Part shown: piece by piece, positions 26,331-34,305 of the stretch | Position numbering within the stretch: the stretch's first letter is position 1 | Layout: each line of letters begins with the position of its first letter | Source: Chloroflexota bacterium | GTDB lineage: Bacteria; Chloroflexota; Anaerolineae; UBA4142 | Direction: 5' to 3' | NCBI GenBank assembly: GCA_023489485.1 | Contig: JAMDCU010000076.1 | Coordinates: forward strand, 1-38,653 | Length of the DNA stretch: 38,653 bases | Notes under the pieces: model-generated | What the model was told of the DNA's origin: nothing | Seen by the model: only the letters and a program-made list of their open reading frames with translations | The model's database searches: none | Translations under genes and position numbers: made by a program

Positions 26331-28154
26331 TCAACTCGCGATCATAGTCTTGATTCGCTCTTGGTATTTGGTATCCGAAGCCGGCGGATAGTGCAACAGT
26401 CCCTTGTCGTCCCAAGTGTACCCCGCCGATTTCAGAATGTCCTTGGCCTTGTTCAGATCGAAGGGGATGGCCGGGATATTGGGATTGTAGTATGGGTGGG
26501 CCGGTCCGAAGACGGGGTCGCCCGAGAGCGAACCCGCGCCTTCCCACAGCACCTTGACCACAAATGGCCGATCGATCGCGTGCTGCACGGCTTTGCGAAG
26601 TTCGATATCCGCCCAGGGCAATTTCGGCTTGAGATTGAACTGGATTTGAGGAATAAGATAGTGGTTGTCAAACGATGGGGTGTTTACGATGGCGAGGTGC
26701 TTGGATTTCTGAAGCTCCTGCGCCTGGGAAGGGGTCAAATTCACGTTTGCCATGTCAATCTCTTTTGTCTGTAACTGCCCCATGATCCCATCCAAAGTGG
26801 GGATGACCTTGAAAAGCAGCTCATCGTAGGCGGGTGCCGCCCAATGGTCCTTGTTCGCCACGAGCAGCATCTCTTGATCCTGAATATGGTGGCCGAACTT
26901 GAAGAACCCGCTCCCAATGGGATTATCGATGATGAGATCACGCGGATCTGTCTTGCCTTGTTTCTCCAACAATCCATCCCACTGGTGCTTGGGCATGATG
27001 AACGAGACGAGCAGGAGACTGCCGACAAACGCGGCATAGGGCTGCTTGGTCACAAACCGCACCGTTCGGTCCCCCACTATATCCACACTCTTCAATGGGT
27101 CGAAAGCGATGGTCATCATGCCAGGCTTGTACTTCATCCAGTAGTCAAAGGTGAACTTGAGATCCTCGACGGTGACCGGTACACCGTCATGCCACTTCAT
27201 GCCCGCCCGCAGAGTGACATCCCAAGTCAGCGGGTCCACATTCTTCCAGGATTCCACCGCCCAGGGGATGATTTTCATGTCTTTGTCGAGCTGAACAAGT
27301 CGGTCGTAAATAAATTTACCCTCGTCGCGCCACGCGTTGGCGGGGCCAATCACGTTCGTGGTCCGCGCGTCAGCGGGCCGGCCGACGATCAAGCGCTTCT
27401 TTCCGGTCTTGGACTTGATGTTGATGTAAGTCCAAGGGAATTCCGTCCCCGCGATCCCGTTTCCAACGGTGGGCACCACTCCCTCCCAGTCTTCGGTGTC
27501 GTAGGCGTGAATGAGGTCCGGGTACCCCACGGCGAGATAGTAATAATTGTCCGCCATGACCTGAGTCGCTTGCCAAACAAGCTCTTTCCGCTTGGCGGGG
27601 TCTACCTCTTTCGCCTGTGCGTTGTACAACTGGTCGTATTTCGGATCGACCCACTCGCCGAAATTGCGCCTGCCGATTGGCGCCTCAGTCGAACTGCCGC
27701 GCGAAAGCAACAACTCATTCGGGTCAACCCGCTCCAGCCGGGAGTACGCCACCCCTGTGGTCAAGTCTCCAAACGTATGCTTGATCATGACATCCAGCCA
27801 TTGGTCATTGGAGACTGGATTCAATTTGACACGGAACCCGATGGACTCCAAATCGGTTTTGAACTTGCGCCAGCCGTCCGCGCTCCACGTTACGGCTGTG
27901 CTATAGGTGGCAGTGATTTCCGAGACGACATCTCCGGCAGGTCCGGCGGCCTTGGCGGAAACGGCGGTGGCGGCCGGGACCGCGGTCGCGGCCGGCGCCG
28001 GTGCCGGGCTGCACGACGCCAATACACTGGGCAGAACCAAGCTGCCCGCACTCAGGCCGAGCAGCTTGAGAAAGGTGCGCCGATCAATCGCGAGGGATTG
28101 CCTGCGATCCAAGTCGCTTGTTTGCATTTCTTCTCGTTCATGTTCCGCTTTCAT
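26331..28154 (-). CDS. Family 5 extracellular solute-binding lipoprotein with circularly permuted domain order
   Basis: The ATG at 28154 has AAAGGAGG 8 bases upstream and gives 607 residues. A Tat-type signal (DRRTFLK, 24-30) and lipobox LASC (Cys48) lead to an Ala/Pro linker. Residues 80-245 resemble what normally forms the C-terminal end of this family: DLESIGFRVKLNPVSNDQWL, FGEWVDPKYDQLYNAQAKEVD, KRKELVWQATQVMADNYYYL. Only then comes the canonical start: RLIVGRPADA, WAVESWKNVDPLTWDVTLRA, KWHDGVPVTVEDLKFTFDYW, IGSGFFKF, ELRKAVQHAIDRPFV and AKDILKSAGYTWDD. The protein stops at 607, exactly where the C-terminal lobe should follow. All parts seem present in rotated order. It would deliver peptides or another ligand to DppBCDF. 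Confidence 0.85.
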   Translation of the reverse strand: MKAEHEREEMQTSDLDRRQSLAIDRRTFLKLLGLSAGSLVLPSVLASCSPAPAPAATAVPAATAVSAKAAGPAGDVVSEITATYSTAVTWSADGWRKFKTDLESIGFRVKLNPVSNDQWLDVMIKHTFGDLTTGVAYSRLERVDPNELLLSRGSSTEAPIGRRNFGEWVDPKYDQLYNAQAKEVDPAKRKELVWQATQVMADNYYYLAVGYPDLIHAYDTEDWEGVVPTVGNGIAGTEFPWTYINIKSKTGKKRLIVGRPADARTTNVIGPANAWRDEGKFIYDRLVQLDKDMKIIPWAVESWKNVDPLTWDVTLRAGMKWHDGVPVTVEDLKFTFDYWMKYKPGMMTIAFDPLKSVDIVGDRTVRFVTKQPYAAFVGSLLLVSFIMPKHQWDGLLEKQGKTDPRDLIIDNPIGSGFFKFGHHIQDQEMLLVANKDHWAAPAYDELLFKVIPTLDGIMGQLQTKEIDMANVNLTPSQAQELQKSKHLAIVNTPSFDNHYLIPQIQFNLKPKLPWADIELRKAVQHAIDRPFVVKVLWEGAGSLSGDPVFGPAHPYYNPNIPAIPFDLNKAKDILKSAGYTWDDKGLLHYPPASDTKYQERIKTMIAS

Positions 28155-28199
28155 CTCCGATTCCTCCTTTGGCAAATCGTGGCCTCCGATCAGCCCGTT

Positions 28200-28733
28200 T
28201 CAGAGTTTTCCCGCGGCCGCCCTTTGCTTGAGGCGCGGGTAGAGCCCCCCGGCTTCGATCATCTCCAAGAGAAACGATGGATACGGGATGAAATGATATT
28301 CCTTGCCCTTCGTCATGTTCCTAATCACTCCCCCCGCCAGGTCCAACTCGATTTCATCTCCTTCCGCTGTTAGCTTGCGTATTCCCGGATACTGCACAAC
28401 CGGCAGCCCGTGCTCCAGTGACATCCGGAAGAAGTTTCCGCTGGTTGAGTCACAGATGACTGCCGCGACCCCCGCCCCCTTAATCGCCTTGCAAGCGTGA
28501 TCGTGGTCGTGCCCGTATCCAAACGTCTCCCCCGCGACGATAAAGTCACCCTTCTTTACTTTCTTGGGAAAGTTCGGGTCCACCGTCGTCATGCAGTATT
28601 GCCCCAAATCCTCCGGCGTGGGCATTTTCCCCTTCGCGATGAATTGTTGAAAGATCTCGAAAGGGCAAATCTCCCAGTCCACATCCATCACGTCACCAAA
28701 CGTCCACGCCCGTCCTTTCAGTTTCGTTGTCAT
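28200..28733 (-). CDS. Aconitase/LeuD-type hydro-lyase small subunit with GHDH loop (copy 3)
   Basis: This 177-residue swivel domain starts TTKLKGRAWTFGDVMDVDWE and carries KKVKKGDFIVAGETFGYGHDHDHA. Residues 74-80 replace GSSREHA, as in copy 1, so the catalytic Ser and the substrate Arg are both His. SGNFFRMSLEHGLPVVQYPGI and GGLYPRLKQR are family-typical. GGAGGAG precedes the ATG, and it begins 12 bases after LeuC3 ends. It is the evident partner of LeuC3. The substitution shared with copy 1 defines a variant group, whose substrate is unknown. Confidence 0.88.
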   Translation of the reverse strand: MTTKLKGRAWTFGDVMDVDWEICPFEIFQQFIAKGKMPTPEDLGQYCMTTVDPNFPKKVKKGDFIVAGETFGYGHDHDHACKAIKGAGVAAVICDSTSGNFFRMSLEHGLPVVQYPGIRKLTAEGDEIELDLAGGVIRNMTKGKEYHFIPYPSFLLEMIEAGGLYPRLKQRAAAGKL

Positions 28734-28745
28734 CTTCTCCTCCTT

Positions 28746-30014
28746 TCATAAGTACTTGCGTGGGTCCGCAATCTTGCCCTCGACGCACGACGCGGCTACG
28801 GTCGCCGCATTGGCCAGATAGATTTCCGCATCCCGGCTACCCATTCGACCGCGGTAGTTGCAGGTACCGGTGGCGACGCACACATCTCCCGCGCCCAAGG
28901 GGGTTGTCAAACCCGCGCACATGCTGCAGGAGGGTACCGGCACGATCGCCTCGGCTTCGAGGAAAATCTCCATCAGCCCTTCTTGGACGCATTGCTTTAG
29001 GATCCGATCCGTACCCGGCGTAATGTTGAAGACGACTTCGGGATGGATCTTGCGTCCCTTAAGAACCTGAGCCACCATCCGCATATCTTCCATCCGGCCA
29101 TTCGCACACGACCCCGCAAAGCCACGGTTGATCGGCTTGCCCTCATGCTGGGTCACCGGATGTACGTGATATCGCTCCGGTGGCGGCACTATTTGCGGGA
29201 CGAGGTTCGATACGTCTATCTCAAAGACATGGGCATAGCTGGCGTCAGGATCGCTATATAACGGCTCGAAAGGATTCGGATTCCGCGATTTCACATACTC
29301 GATGCACTTTTGGTCCGGGTTGATGATCGCCGTCCAGGCGCCAAAAAACAGCGCATTGCAGCATAGGGTGAAGCGACTATCGATGCTCATATCGTCAATC
29401 GCCGGTCCCACCCACTCGATCACCTTGCCGGCCGAGGCAATTGGGCCGATCTGCCCGAGGGCGTACTCGACCACGTCACGGCCCACGACACCCTTGGGCA
29501 GCTTTCCGTTTACGACAATCTTGACGCTGTCCGGCACTCTCACCCACGTCTTGCCGGTTATCAGATAGTTGTTCGAGCCGAACGTCAGAGGAAAGGCGAA
29601 GGCGCCCAATGCACCTGAGGTCGTCGTGTGGCCGTTGTTGTGCGCGCACATGAAAATCTCGCCGGGCAGTGCCCAGGCGTTATCGCCGCTGACGACGTGC
29701 TCGATGCCCGCCCTACCTAGCTCAAAGATATTTTCGAGCGGAATGCCCATGCGCTTGCCGAACTCGCGCGTGCGCGAGCGAGCCTCCCCCGCGTTGTGGG
29801 AGGGCGACGTTCCGATATGCCCATCTACAAAGTGAATGAGGTTCGGGTCGAATAACTTGTCGACCCCCAACTCTTTCATCATGGGGCTTGTCCGGTCACC
29901 CGTAAATCTACCCATCGTGATGGGAACGCGGGAGCTAACCTCAATGTACTCCCCAGGCGATACCGGCCTTCCCGCTGCTCTAGAGAGAATTTTCTCTGTA
30001 ATGGTCTGACCCAT
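28746..30014 (-). CDS. Aconitase/LeuC-type hydro-lyase large subunit (copy 3)
   Basis: The 422 residues begin MGQTITEKILSRAAG. Cluster Cys are kept in GSCANGR and VPSCSMC. The substrate site deviates: CAHNNGHT replaces GDSHT, VDGHIG replaces the Asp-His pair region, and GTCNYRGRMG replaces NRNFxGR, so the Arg447 equivalent is Cys while Arg452 is kept. Copy 1 deviates at the same places. GGAGA lies before the ATG. It lies between lyase 4 and LeuD3, forming a full hydro-lyase/lyase module with them. The general fold and Fe-S role are certain, but the exact reaction is not. Confidence 0.88.
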   Translation of the reverse strand: MGQTITEKILSRAAGRPVSPGEYIEVSSRVPITMGRFTGDRTSPMMKELGVDKLFDPNLIHFVDGHIGTSPSHNAGEARSRTREFGKRMGIPLENIFELGRAGIEHVVSGDNAWALPGEIFMCAHNNGHTTTSGALGAFAFPLTFGSNNYLITGKTWVRVPDSVKIVVNGKLPKGVVGRDVVEYALGQIGPIASAGKVIEWVGPAIDDMSIDSRFTLCCNALFFGAWTAIINPDQKCIEYVKSRNPNPFEPLYSDPDASYAHVFEIDVSNLVPQIVPPPERYHVHPVTQHEGKPINRGFAGSCANGRMEDMRMVAQVLKGRKIHPEVVFNITPGTDRILKQCVQEGLMEIFLEAEAIVPVPSCSMCAGLTTPLGAGDVCVATGTCNYRGRMGSRDAEIYLANAATVAASCVEGKIADPRKYL

Positions 30015-30062
30015 GGCGAATCTCCTTCCTTTGGGGTTCCTGGATATACTCCGCGGTTTGCG

Positions 30063-31028
30063 CTAGAACGGTTTCTGCGGTTCCGTGCGTTTGTCCTTGC
30101 GCGGCTCGTAAAGTCCACGCGATCCTTCATACTTCGCCAGCCATTCCACGGGCAGGTATTTCTCCTCCGCCTCGGCGACCTCCGGAAAGCCGACAAGGTC
30201 GAAGGTGTGCGGCACAGGATGATTCCACGCGTGCTTTTCCCATGCGTCATGCGCTTGCGTACCGCGCACTTTAAAGTCGTTCGCAAATTCCCAGTACGCC
30301 TGAACCCGCGCTTGAATCATTCCAAACTCGGGCCACAAGGAAAGCCCCAGCGAGACGAGTTCGTCTGGAGTTGCCGGGGGCTGGATGAAGCCTAGCGTAC
30401 AAAACATCGGTCCGTCGACCGCCGCCCGGACCTGCCTGATTTCTTCCCGGGAAAGAAGTGCTTCCGGATACACCACATCCACGCCGACTTCTTTGTAAGC
30501 TCTCAAACGGCGGATCACTTCTTCGACCGAACCACCCACCGTCCCGCGAGCATCGCAGCGAGCAATGATGACGAAATCTGGATCGAGTTCGTTCTTGGCA
30601 TCCACCGCAGCCTTGTACTTGCCCACGGCCTCTTCGAACGAGATGATCTGCTTGCCCTTGACAAACCCGCAGCGCTTCGGAAAGGGCTGGTCTTCGATGT
30701 GGATGCCGGCAACCCCCGCGCGAATGAACTCCTGCACGGTGCGACGCACGTTAATGGCGTTGCCAAAGCCCTGATCGGCATCACAAATGACGGGGATTTT
30801 GACACAGGAGGCGATTCGTCTCGCATTGTCGATCATTTCCGTGGCCGTGATAAGGCCGGCATCGGGGAGTCCGTAAACTGTGGCGGCGGTCATCGCCCCC
30901 GAAATATGGGCTACCTCGTAGCCCGTCATTTCGATGATGCGCGCATCCAATGCGCAACCCACGACCGCGCCGATGATGACTCGTCCTTTCCGATTGAACA
31001 ACTCCTGCAGCTTCGTCGTCGGTCTCAT
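30063..31028 (-). CDS. PEP mutase/isocitrate lyase family C-C lyase (copy 4)
   Basis: The 321-residue protein is the most divergent of the four. The substrate-site PGAYDALSAR is replaced by AVVGCALDAR, the metal site reads CDADQGFGNAINVRRT (82-97), and Cys120 lies in KRCGF. Both YD residues are missing but the catalytic Cys and metal Asp remain, so lyase chemistry on another substrate is plausible. It has a C-terminal tail of about 20 charged residues. The ATG overlaps the stop of LeuD4 (ATGA) and has AGGAGA before it. LeuC3 follows after 48 bases. Confidence 0.85.
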   Translation of the reverse strand: MRPTTKLQELFNRKGRVIIGAVVGCALDARIIEMTGYEVAHISGAMTAATVYGLPDAGLITATEMIDNARRIASCVKIPVICDADQGFGNAINVRRTVQEFIRAGVAGIHIEDQPFPKRCGFVKGKQIISFEEAVGKYKAAVDAKNELDPDFVIIARCDARGTVGGSVEEVIRRLRAYKEVGVDVVYPEALLSREEIRQVRAAVDGPMFCTLGFIQPPATPDELVSLGLSLWPEFGMIQARVQAYWEFANDFKVRGTQAHDAWEKHAWNHPVPHTFDLVGFPEVAEAEEKYLPVEWLAKYEGSRGLYEPRKDKRTEPQKPF

Positions 31029-31618
31029 TGTTCTTCTCCTGACATTTCGTTCGCCACTTTATGCTTGAGATGGGGATACAATCCTCCCACCGCGATCCTC
31101 TCGAGGAGCGACTCGGGATAGAGCGGGAACCGCATTTCGTCTCCCGTCGTGAGGTTAACAATGGTGCCTGCAGCGAGATTGACTTGAAGGTGATCTCCTT
31201 GATGCACTTTGTCCCGCAGGCCGCGACATTCCACGACCGGTAATCCCAGATTGAGCGATGTCATCATGAAATTCGCGTTGCTCGATTCGCACAGTACGGC
31301 ACCAACCCCAGCCTCCTTGATGGCGAGCGATGCAGCACCCATCGCATGCGGATCCTCCATTTCACAATCCAGGCAGGAGGCGCTATAGCCCATGTTCTCA
31401 CCGGCGACGATGAAATCTCCCGGCTGGACGCAGCGGCTAAACTCAGGGTCTACGTTCTCCAAACACACCTTACCCAATTTCCCCGTCAAGAAACCCCCGC
31501 CTGGGCTCTTGAGTTGAGCCATGGTCTCGAGCGAGCAGATTTGCCAATCGGCGTCGAGTTGATCGCCAAAGACCCAGGCTCGACCACGCAACACGAATGT
31601 ATCCGTCAGTTTCCTCAC
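31025..31618 (-). CDS. Orphan LeuD-like small subunit with enlarged, Cys-rich active-site loop (copy 4)
   Basis: This 197-residue protein has the swivel-domain frame (FVLRGRAWVFGDQLDADWQI, VQPGDFIVAGENMGY, LCESSNANFMMTSLNLGLPVV, EMRFPLYPESLLERIAVGGLY). The GSSREHA loop has grown to SASCLDCEMEDPHA at 79-92, with no Arg and two Cys plus acidic residues that could bind a metal. No large subunit lies next to it. LeuC3 has its own LeuD3, so this one either swaps onto LeuC3 or has another task. The start is GTG 31618. Translation is coupled to lyase 4 through ATGA. Confidence 0.82.
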   Translation of the reverse strand: MRKLTDTFVLRGRAWVFGDQLDADWQICSLETMAQLKSPGGGFLTGKLGKVCLENVDPEFSRCVQPGDFIVAGENMGYSASCLDCEMEDPHAMGAASLAIKEAGVGAVLCESSNANFMMTSLNLGLPVVECRGLRDKVHQGDHLQVNLAAGTIVNLTTGDEMRFPLYPESLLERIAVGGLYPHLKHKVANEMSGEEQ

Positions 31619-31757
31619 ATCGAATCACCCCCTATCAACCCGTTGGTGGAAACGGGCACCTTCCTCGGTCGTTCATAGCTTTCAGCAAGCGCTCTTCCCC
31701 GGCGGCCCAGGCGACGAAGCTGCGAATTTGCGATCGAGCGACGCCCCAGTTCAGACC

Positions 31758-33422
31758 TCAGTTTGCATCGGCCACCATCTGAATGCTGCCGCAGGGACAT
31801 TCCCGTGCACAGATCCCGCATCCTTTACAATAGCTGTCTTCAAAATGATAGCCGTTTCCCGGCCCCAGCTTTTTGATGGCCATATCGGGGCAAAAGGTGC
31901 GGCAGTTATCGCACTCGAAGCACTGGGTGCAACTGAAACAGCGCGCCGCTTCGTTCTTCGCCGTGGACACATCGTATCCCGTGCCGTAGACTTCTCGAAA
32001 ATTCCGCTGATGTTCCCCGGCGAAACGCCCGGTCAATGAATTTCGAACTGTCGGAGAAAAGTAGAAGGGATTCAGCGTTTCGTAAGTGACCGTTGGGGCT
32101 TTTCCGTTGGGAGCGGGAAGTTCGCCTCGCAAAAAGGCGTCGATACATTGAGCGGCACGTTTTCCCTGGGCCAGCGCCCGCGCGGCGGTTCCGCAGTCGG
32201 GCGTCGCGTCCCCCGCTGCAAACACACCCCGCCGGTCGGTCATTAGGGTCGCCGTGTCCACCGCGATATTGCCTCTTGGGGTTTGCCGCACCGAACCCGC
32301 CCTCGAGATGAACTCGACCTCGGGCGCTTGACCTGCCGCAAAAATAACCATGTCGCAAGGTAGAACCTGATCTGACCCAGGGCGGGTCTCCCAAGTGAAC
32401 CAGCCAACCGGGTCCATGTTTAGGGCAGCGACTTGCTGGCAGCGCACCCCGGAAATATGGCGCTCTTCATGGAGGATTTCCGCCACCGCCCGCTCGTCAA
32501 TGATTCGAATTCCTTCCGCTTCTGCCGCACCGATTTGCCGAGGGTGAGCGGGCATGGTGTCGGCGCGTTCCAAGCAGAGGATGTCGACTTGCTTGGCGCC
32601 GAAACGAAATGCAGTGCGAGCGACATCAATAGCTACGTTCCCTCCGCCGACCACCACTACATGTTTGCCGACTCGGATTCGCCTACCCGAGCGCGCATGA
32701 TGGAGGAATTCCACCCCTACCAGCGCATCGGGCAGATCGGCTCCAGGAATAGCTGGTTTGTAGCCGCGATGGGCCCCCACTGCGAGGAGGACAGCCTGAT
32801 AATCCTCGGTGAATAACAGGTCGAGGTCCGTTACTGGAGTGTCCAACTTGATTTCAATGCCCAAAGCCAGCAGCCGGTTGATCTCGGCCTGCAGCACCCT
32901 TGTGGGCAAATTGAATTTCGGAACTCCGACTCTCAGCATTCCACCAGCCACCGGAAGCGCTTCGAAAACGGTCACGGCATAGCCATGACGAGCTAGGTGA
33001 TACGCAGATGCCAAGCCCGCAGGACCTGAACCGACACACGCCACCTTTGTGTTCCTTCGCTCGGGTGGCGATGGGAGTTGCAGGGAGTGCTCCAGAGCAT
33101 AATCGCCCAAGAACCGCTCCAGGTTGGCGACCGATACCGGCTCATCATACGGACTGCGATTGCAGTTCTCTTCGCACGGAGCGTAGCAAATTCGTCCCAG
33201 GACCGCGGGCAAAGGATTATCACCCACCCACAAACGCCAAGCGCCGATCAGGTCACCTCGTCTGAGCAATTGGAGACACTGAGGGATTTTTGTATTATTC
33301 GGACAACTCACAGTGCAGGGGCCAACTCGGTTGGTGTGCGCTGGTCGTCGGTCTCGCCATCCCACACGAGTGTTCCCTTCTTGGGGGGCTCGCCGCGCAA
33401 CAGGCCATCGCTCATCCAGCAT
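31758..33422 (-). CDS. GltD-like NAD(P)/FAD oxidoreductase fused to a C-terminal 2[4Fe-4S] ferredoxin
   Basis: The 554 residues begin with a GltD-type Fe-S region (Cys36, Cys40, CYAPCEENC at 79-87), then an FAD site GSGPAG (131-136), an NAD(P) site GGGNVA (259-264) and the second FAD contact GVFAAGDATPD near 399. The C-terminus is a ferredoxin with CFSCTQCFECDNC from 495 and CKGCGICARECPC from 532. It overlaps PorB2 by 11 bases. As the second Por complex has no delta subunit, this protein probably accepts its electrons and passes them to NAD(P)+, or the reverse. It is not accompanied by a glutamate synthase large subunit. Confidence 0.88.
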   Translation of the reverse strand: MLDERWPVARRAPQEGNTRVGWRDRRPAHTNRVGPCTVSCPNNTKIPQCLQLLRRGDLIGAWRLWVGDNPLPAVLGRICYAPCEENCNRSPYDEPVSVANLERFLGDYALEHSLQLPSPPERRNTKVACVGSGPAGLASAYHLARHGYAVTVFEALPVAGGMLRVGVPKFNLPTRVLQAEINRLLALGIEIKLDTPVTDLDLLFTEDYQAVLLAVGAHRGYKPAIPGADLPDALVGVEFLHHARSGRRIRVGKHVVVVGGGNVAIDVARTAFRFGAKQVDILCLERADTMPAHPRQIGAAEAEGIRIIDERAVAEILHEERHISGVRCQQVAALNMDPVGWFTWETRPGSDQVLPCDMVIFAAGQAPEVEFISRAGSVRQTPRGNIAVDTATLMTDRRGVFAAGDATPDCGTAARALAQGKRAAQCIDAFLRGELPAPNGKAPTVTYETLNPFYFSPTVRNSLTGRFAGEHQRNFREVYGTGYDVSTAKNEAARCFSCTQCFECDNCRTFCPDMAIKKLGPGNGYHFEDSYCKGCGICARECPCGSIQMVADAN

Positions 33423-34305
33423 GCCTTAATCCCCCCATTGAATTTGCTCTCGACCTCTCAATGCCCTTGATCGCATCCTCTTGTATGTTGGCAATCTGCT
33501 CTTCGGTGAGCCCCTCGAAGCGGCCTTGCGTGAGAACATAGTCCTTGACCGGTCTCAGTGGTCCTGTCGGCTGGATCCACCTCTGTTGACCGTCGATGAT
33601 TTCGTAGAGAGGGAACAGGCCCGTTTCTACCGCCAAGCGAGCAATCTCGATCGTCGCATCGGGTGGGTAATGCCAACCCGTAGGACATGGGACATGAAGG
33701 TGAATAAAAGCAGAGCCTTCCGCCGCCAAGCCACGCTGGATGCTTCTTTTCAACTCTTCCGGGTATGCAACTGATGCTGTAGCGACGTAGGCCGGGTTAT
33801 GGGCAGCGATGACCCGAGCAATATCCTTACGCGGCGTCAGCTTCCTCCCCGGAGTCGTCGTCGTCAGTGCCCCTATCGGTGTTGACCCGCTTCCTTGAGC
33901 TCCGGTATTCATGTAACCCTCGTTGTCATAGCACACGTAGAGAAACCGTTGCCCCCGTTCCAGCGCTCCGGAAAGAGACTGCAATCCAATATCGACGGTG
34001 GCACCGTCTCCGGCGAAGCCGACCAGATGGAGATCGGACTTGCCCAGAACCTCTAGACCTGCTTGCATACCGGAAAGATAGGCCGCCGTTGCCCCAAGGT
34101 TCCCCATGAACGCCGGAATCTGAAGGGGCGTTCTGGATCCCATGCCGATGAAGATATATCCGCAACCCGGGGGGATGACGAGGATGCTGCGGGGTCCGAT
34201 TTGGCTTAGGAGCAGGCGAAAGGCTATCGCCATTCCACATCCGGCACACGTGGTTAGTCCTGGCTGTAAGAGATCTGTGACGAAACCCTCTCGCAAGTCG
34301 CTCAT
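33412..34305 (-). CDS. porB: 2-oxoacid:ferredoxin oxidoreductase beta subunit (complex 2)
   Basis: The 297 residues show CAGCG near residue 22, PPGC, FAGDGATVDIGLQSLSGALE, YDNEGYMNTGAQGSGSTP and HVPCPTGW, so the TPP site and the four cluster Cys are all present. ATG 34305 overlaps the TGA of PorA2 (ATGA), which fixes the start ten residues inside the longest frame. It is paralogous to PorB1. It belongs to the promoter-proximal group porG-A-B-GltD behind the XRE-cupin regulator. Confidence 0.92.
   Translation of the reverse strand: MSDLREGFVTDLLQPGLTTCAGCGMAIAFRLLLSQIGPRSILVIPPGCGYIFIGMGSRTPLQIPAFMGNLGATAAYLSGMQAGLEVLGKSDLHLVGFAGDGATVDIGLQSLSGALERGQRFLYVCYDNEGYMNTGAQGSGSTPIGALTTTTPGRKLTPRKDIARVIAAHNPAYVATASVAYPEELKRSIQRGLAAEGSAFIHLHVPCPTGWHYPPDATIEIARLAVETGLFPLYEIIDGQQRWIQPTGPLRPVKDYVLTQGRFEGLTEEQIANIQEDAIKGIERSRANSMGGLRHAG

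Noticed and set aside
26844-28373. Long plus-strand open frame of 509 codons
   Set aside because: It is antisense to the solute-binding protein and LeuD3, has no family-like motifs and no ribosome site; it reflects high-GC codon bias of the real genes.
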